Assembly (NCBI RefSeq): GCF_024124545.1
Contig: NZ_JAMXSF010000016.1
Location: 1 to 64,000 of the forward strand
Length of the DNA: 64,000 bases
Reading direction: 5' to 3'
From: Pseudoalteromonas sp. XMcav2-N
GTDB lineage: Bacteria; Pseudomonadota; Gammaproteobacteria; Enterobacterales; Alteromonadaceae
This document shows, piece by piece, positions 60,918-64,000 of this stretch (within the stretch, counting starts at the first letter, position 1; every line of letters begins with the position of its first letter). Position numbers and translations under genes: made by a program. The notes under the pieces were generated by a model that worked only from the letters and a program-made list of their open reading frames with translations, did not search any database and was not told the origin of the DNA.

Positions 60918-62561
60918 ATGAGTTGCCGTACACAACTAGAGAGTTGGCAGGCTTTAACAACAGCATCAGAGCAGCTGAAGACACAACACCTTAAATCTTT
61001 GTTTGAGCAAGACCCAAACAGATTTGAACTGTTTTCTCGTCAGATCCCGGGCTTGTTGTTTGATTTTTCTAAGCAACTCATCGACAAAGACACATTTGCT
61101 CAACTTATTAAATTAGCACAGGAATGTGATCTGCCTCAGTGGCGAGACAAGTTGTTTGCGGGTGAAAAGATTAACATCACCGAAGATCGTGCTGTTTTGC
61201 ATGTTGCTTTGCGTAATCGCGGTAATACACCGATTTATGTCGATGGCGAAAACGTCATGGATCAGGTGAATACTGAACTTGAGAAAATCAAAGCTTTCAG
61301 CCATAAGGTGCGTAGTGGCGATTGGCGTGGTTATACCGGCAAGTCGGTTAAAGATGTGGTAGCGATTGGAGTCGGCGGCTCTAATCTGGGCCCTCAGATG
61401 GTCACTGAAGCGCTAAGCGCTTATGCCGACGGGACGCTTAACGTACATTACGTATCTAATGTCGATGGTGTACAGTTAGCCCATGTATTAGATAAAGTGT
61501 CTCCTGAAACAACGTTATTTGTTATCTCATCAAAGACGTTTACGACGTCGGAAACCATGACGAATGCACGCTCAGCTGTTGCCTGGTTCCTGAGTGCTGC
61601 GCGAGACGAAGCTGAAGTGGCCAAACATTTTGTGGCGGTCAGTACGAATCTTGAGAAGACCCGGGCATTCGGTATCGCCGACGAAAACGTATTCACTATG
61701 TGGGACTGGGTGGGTGGTCGTTTCTCTTTATGGAGCGCTATCGGGTTACCCATTGCATTATACCTGGGCTATGACAAATTCGAGGCCATTTTAGAAGGTG
61801 CCTTTGAGGTAGACGAACACTTTAAAAATGCGCCACTTGAGCAGAATATCCCGTTGATCATGGCGTTGTTGAGCGTTTGGAATACCAGCTTTCTGGGTTA
61901 TCAGTCGCAAGCCATTTTACCTTATGATCAGGCGTTACACATGCTGCCTGCTTACTTACAGCAGGGCGAGATGGAAAGTAACGGTAAACATGTCACCTTT
62001 GACGGACATACAGTACCTTACACAACCGTGCCACTGATCTGGGGCATGACGGGCATTAATGGCCAGCACGCATTTTATCAGTGTCTGCATCAGGGGAACG
62101 TGATTGTACCTGCTGATTTTATCGCCTCAGTAAAACCACAGCGCAATGTTGATAAACACCACGATATTTTACTGTCCAATTTCTTCGCTCAGACAGAAGC
62201 GCTGATGGCGGGTGTGAATGAGCAACAGGTGCGCGAAGACTTGGCGAAAAAAGGTAAGTCGGAAGCTGAAATTGAACGTCTGCTGCCGCATAAAATCCAC
62301 GAAGGAAACCGACCAACAACGTCGATGATCCTGGATGAAGTCGATGCCAAAGCGGTTGGTCGCTTGATTGCTTTATATGAACATAAAATATTCTGCCAAG
62401 GCATTATACTTGAGATTTGTTCATTTGATCAGTGGGGCGTTGAGTTGGGTAAAGGGTTAGCCAGCGCCATTGAGGCCGAACTTACGCAAGACGGGGTAGA
62501 GCACGCACACGATAGCTCCACAGCCGGATTGATTGCGTACTATAAACAGAATAGATCATAA
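60918..62561 (+). CDS. pgi: Glucose-6-phosphate isomerase
   Basis: This 547-residue enzyme has the two PGI signatures, DWVGGRFSLWSAIGLPIAL and GIILEICSFDQWGVELGKGLA, plus GVGGSNLGPQMV. It interconverts glucose-6-P and fructose-6-P. The ATG at 60918 has AGGGGAA ahead; the frame extension to 60882 is rejected. It is followed by zwf 485 bp downstream, and the LacI regulator is divergent. Confidence 0.97.
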   Translation: MSCRTQLESWQALTTASEQLKTQHLKSLFEQDPNRFELFSRQIPGLLFDFSKQLIDKDTFAQLIKLAQECDLPQWRDKLFAGEKINITEDRAVLHVALRNRGNTPIYVDGENVMDQVNTELEKIKAFSHKVRSGDWRGYTGKSVKDVVAIGVGGSNLGPQMVTEALSAYADGTLNVHYVSNVDGVQLAHVLDKVSPETTLFVISSKTFTTSETMTNARSAVAWFLSAARDEAEVAKHFVAVSTNLEKTRAFGIADENVFTMWDWVGGRFSLWSAIGLPIALYLGYDKFEAILEGAFEVDEHFKNAPLEQNIPLIMALLSVWNTSFLGYQSQAILPYDQALHMLPAYLQQGEMESNGKHVTFDGHTVPYTTVPLIWGMTGINGQHAFYQCLHQGNVIVPADFIASVKPQRNVDKHHDILLSNFFAQTEALMAGVNEQQVREDLAKKGKSEAEIERLLPHKIHEGNRPTTSMILDEVDAKAVGRLIALYEHKIFCQGIILEICSFDQWGVELGKGLASAIEAELTQDGVEHAHDSSTAGLIAYYKQNRS

Positions 62562-63046
62562 AAACTGACAACTAAACGCAGTGTCAGGTGTCCGATTGCT
62601 ACCAGGACACGAGTGAAAAGAATACCTTTGAACGGGTAGCGCTGGAGTGCTTAGGGCCTGTATTTTTGTGAGAGGAATTACAGGGCCCCTAAGGCTCATT
62701 TATTCAAATTTATTCGCTTTGTCATAACTTATCATGGGCAAGCGGGTAAACTGGCTTTAACAGAGCCAACAAGCAGTGACGGAACAGACTCTTATTGGGG
62801 ATGTATGACGTAGTCGTCACGACGAAGTACATACAGACGTATCAAATCGGCAATACGTTATCATCCCAACGGAACTTCGGCACAACAAACCAGGTATTAT
62901 CAGCAATACCGCTATGTTGTGCAATCGAATTCAAATCCAGCATGAAAGCAGTGTTTGCTAGTCTAAGGTCAGACTGGAAAACGGTTTTAACTAACGAGCG
63001 TGTGATGCACTGATGTGCTACGCGCCTAACCTTGTGAGACATAATT
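62562..63046. other. Gap between pgi and zwf with a long imperfect hairpin
   Basis: This 485-bp stretch has an imperfect stem, CTTAGGGCCTGTA (62650-62662) with TACAGGGCCCCTAAG (62679-62693), probably ending pgi transcription. A dyad-rich patch at about 62804-62835 (GTCGT-C-ACGAC inside GTATG/CATAC) lies in the zwf leader region. The 72-codon frame at 62795-63013 looks like chance. No RNA gene is recognised. Confidence 0.4.
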
Positions 63047-64000
63047 ATGCTTAATCCTTTTGATATCGTAATTTTTGGTGGGGGCGGCGACTTAGCGTTA
63101 CGAAAGTTGTTACCTGCAATGTATCGTGCGTATCAAGAAGGTAATTTACCTGAAGGCTCACGCGTATTGCCTACCGTCCGTGCTCAAGAACAAAGAGAAC
63201 AATACCTCGCCACGGCAGAGCAGGCACTACAATCTCACCTCAGTGAAGGGGAGTTTAACGGCAAAGACTGGCAAGCCTTTTCGCAATTCTTAGTACCTGT
63301 GGTTGTCAATGTGACAGCGGCAGACGATAACTGGGATGTTCTGAAAGATATCCTGGACACTGATGGTGAAGAAAAGTCTCGTGTCTTCTATTTATCTTTG
63401 CCACCTGCAGTATATGGCACCTGCTGTGAGCTGCTGTCGCAGAAAAGCCTGATCACTGAAAATTCTCGCGTCGTGGTCGAAAAGCCAATTGGATATTGTG
63501 GTAAATCGGCGGAAGAGATTAACGGTAAGATCGCGCAGTTTTTTGATGAGAACCAAATCTTCCGTATAGACCACTACTTAGGTAAAGAAACCGTACAGAA
63601 CCTGATGGCATTGCGGTTTGCGAACGCCTTGTTTGAAAACCTCTGGGACGCTAAGTCAATTGACAACATTCAAATCAGTATTTCTGAGACCGTAGGCCTT
63701 GAGAGTCGTGCAGGATTTTATGATAAGGCTGGTGCATTGCGTGATATGGTTCAAAACCACTTGTTACAGCTGCTATGCCTCGTTGCCATGGAATCTCCAT
63801 CAAAGCTAAATGCCAATAGTATTCGTGCCGAAAAGCTCAAGGTGCTTGAGGCACTGCGCCCTTTGGTTGGCGAAGACGTTGATGACAACGTGGTACGTGG
63901 TCAATACGTACCGGGTGATCTGAACGGTAAATTGGTACCTGGTTACCTTGAGGAGTTGGGGGAAGGTTCAAGTAAGACAGAAACGTTTGTGGCTATTAAG
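63047..64000 (+). CDS. zwf: Glucose-6-phosphate 1-dehydrogenase, truncated by the window end
   Basis: The first 318 codons of zwf are present and run off the end in frame. MLNPFDIVIFGGGGDLALRKLLPAMY is the NADP-binding start, VVVEKPIGYCGKSAEEIN follows, and RIDHYLGKETVQNLMALRF is the active-site motif (D, H, K). The enzyme oxidises glucose-6-P to phosphogluconolactone for the Entner-Doudoroff and pentose phosphate routes. Full length is normally about 490 residues. The glycine loop reads FGGGGDLA rather than the usual GASGDLA. The ATG has no strong ribosome site. Confidence 0.95.
   Translation, partial: MLNPFDIVIFGGGGDLALRKLLPAMYRAYQEGNLPEGSRVLPTVRAQEQREQYLATAEQALQSHLSEGEFNGKDWQAFSQFLVPVVVNVTAADDNWDVLKDILDTDGEEKSRVFYLSLPPAVYGTCCELLSQKSLITENSRVVVEKPIGYCGKSAEEINGKIAQFFDENQIFRIDHYLGKETVQNLMALRFANALFENLWDAKSIDNIQISISETVGLESRAGFYDKAGALRDMVQNHLLQLLCLVAMESPSKLNANSIRAEKLKVLEALRPLVGEDVDDNVVRGQYVPGDLNGKLVPGYLEELGEGSSKTETFVAIK

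Noticed and set aside
62795..63013. 72-residue open frame between pgi and zwf
   Set aside because: No ribosome site, composition unlike neighbours and overlap with dyad-rich leader sequence.
1..64000. CRISPR arrays, rRNA operons and tRNA genes
   Set aside because: No regularly spaced repeats and no rRNA or tRNA cloverleaf was seen apart from the tRNA-like part of tmRNA.

Overview
The window reads as chromosomal DNA of a marine gammaproteobacterium of the order Alteromonadales, most probably a Pseudoalteromonas of a metabolite-rich, cyanogenic type. The evidence is the housekeeping set (motY next to rnt, mnmC next to fabB, smpB-ratA-rnfH, bepA-tusA-like-perM, pgi-zwf), a tmRNA whose tag reads ANDDNYALAA, and the accessory gene content. 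Assignment is by recognition of protein motifs only; no database search was run.

Layout. 1-1.1 kb: a diverged tandem repeat and one small secreted protein. 1.1-4.2 kb: a four-gene redox/detoxification operon divergent from an HxlR-type regulator. 4.5-7.4 kb: hcnABC, hydrogen cyanide synthase. 7.6-20.6 kb: a predicted zinc-starvation (Zur) locus with a TonB-dependent receptor, an RND pump, a nicotianamine-synthase-like enzyme with an MFS exporter and a small hotdog-like protein, and an ABC-2 exporter. Three near-identical Zur-like operators lie in front of these units. 20.7-25.7 kb: GNAT acetyltransferase, LAS-type metallopeptidase behind a MITE-like inverted-repeat element, cold-shock protein, dGTPase-like protein, LysR regulator. 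25.8-30.2 kb: dabB-dabA inorganic-carbon transporter with a tiny downstream operon. 30.4-33.5 kb: periplasmic solute-binding protein, GlxA-type regulator, S41 peptidase.

33.5-42.5 kb is accessory: an orphan lanthipeptide-like precursor peptide, a stand-alone type III polyketide synthase, an aegerolysin/MACPF-like two-component toxin pair, a lipoprotein with a discoidin-like end, a TauE/SafE permease, a small unknown protein, a miniature FliF-like membrane protein and a decayed IS5-type transposase. This stretch abuts the 3' end of ssrA (tmRNA), a classic integration target, but no integrase or att duplication was seen. 42.5-64 kb is core: ssrA, FapA-family protein, rnt, motY, mnmC, fabB, smpB, ratA, rnfH, DUF2069, wrbA, arsC-like, bepA, an unknown, tusA-like, perM, a cysteine desulfurase / dead metallo-beta-lactamase / rhodanese fusion, a LacI regulator with a candidate operator in front of pgi, pgi and the 5' part of zwf, which runs off the window end.

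The best candidates for undescribed biology are the Zur-type metallophore locus, which has a nicotianamine synthase but no visible opine dehydrogenase or histidine racemase, then the aegerolysin/MACPF pair and the orphan RiPP precursor.
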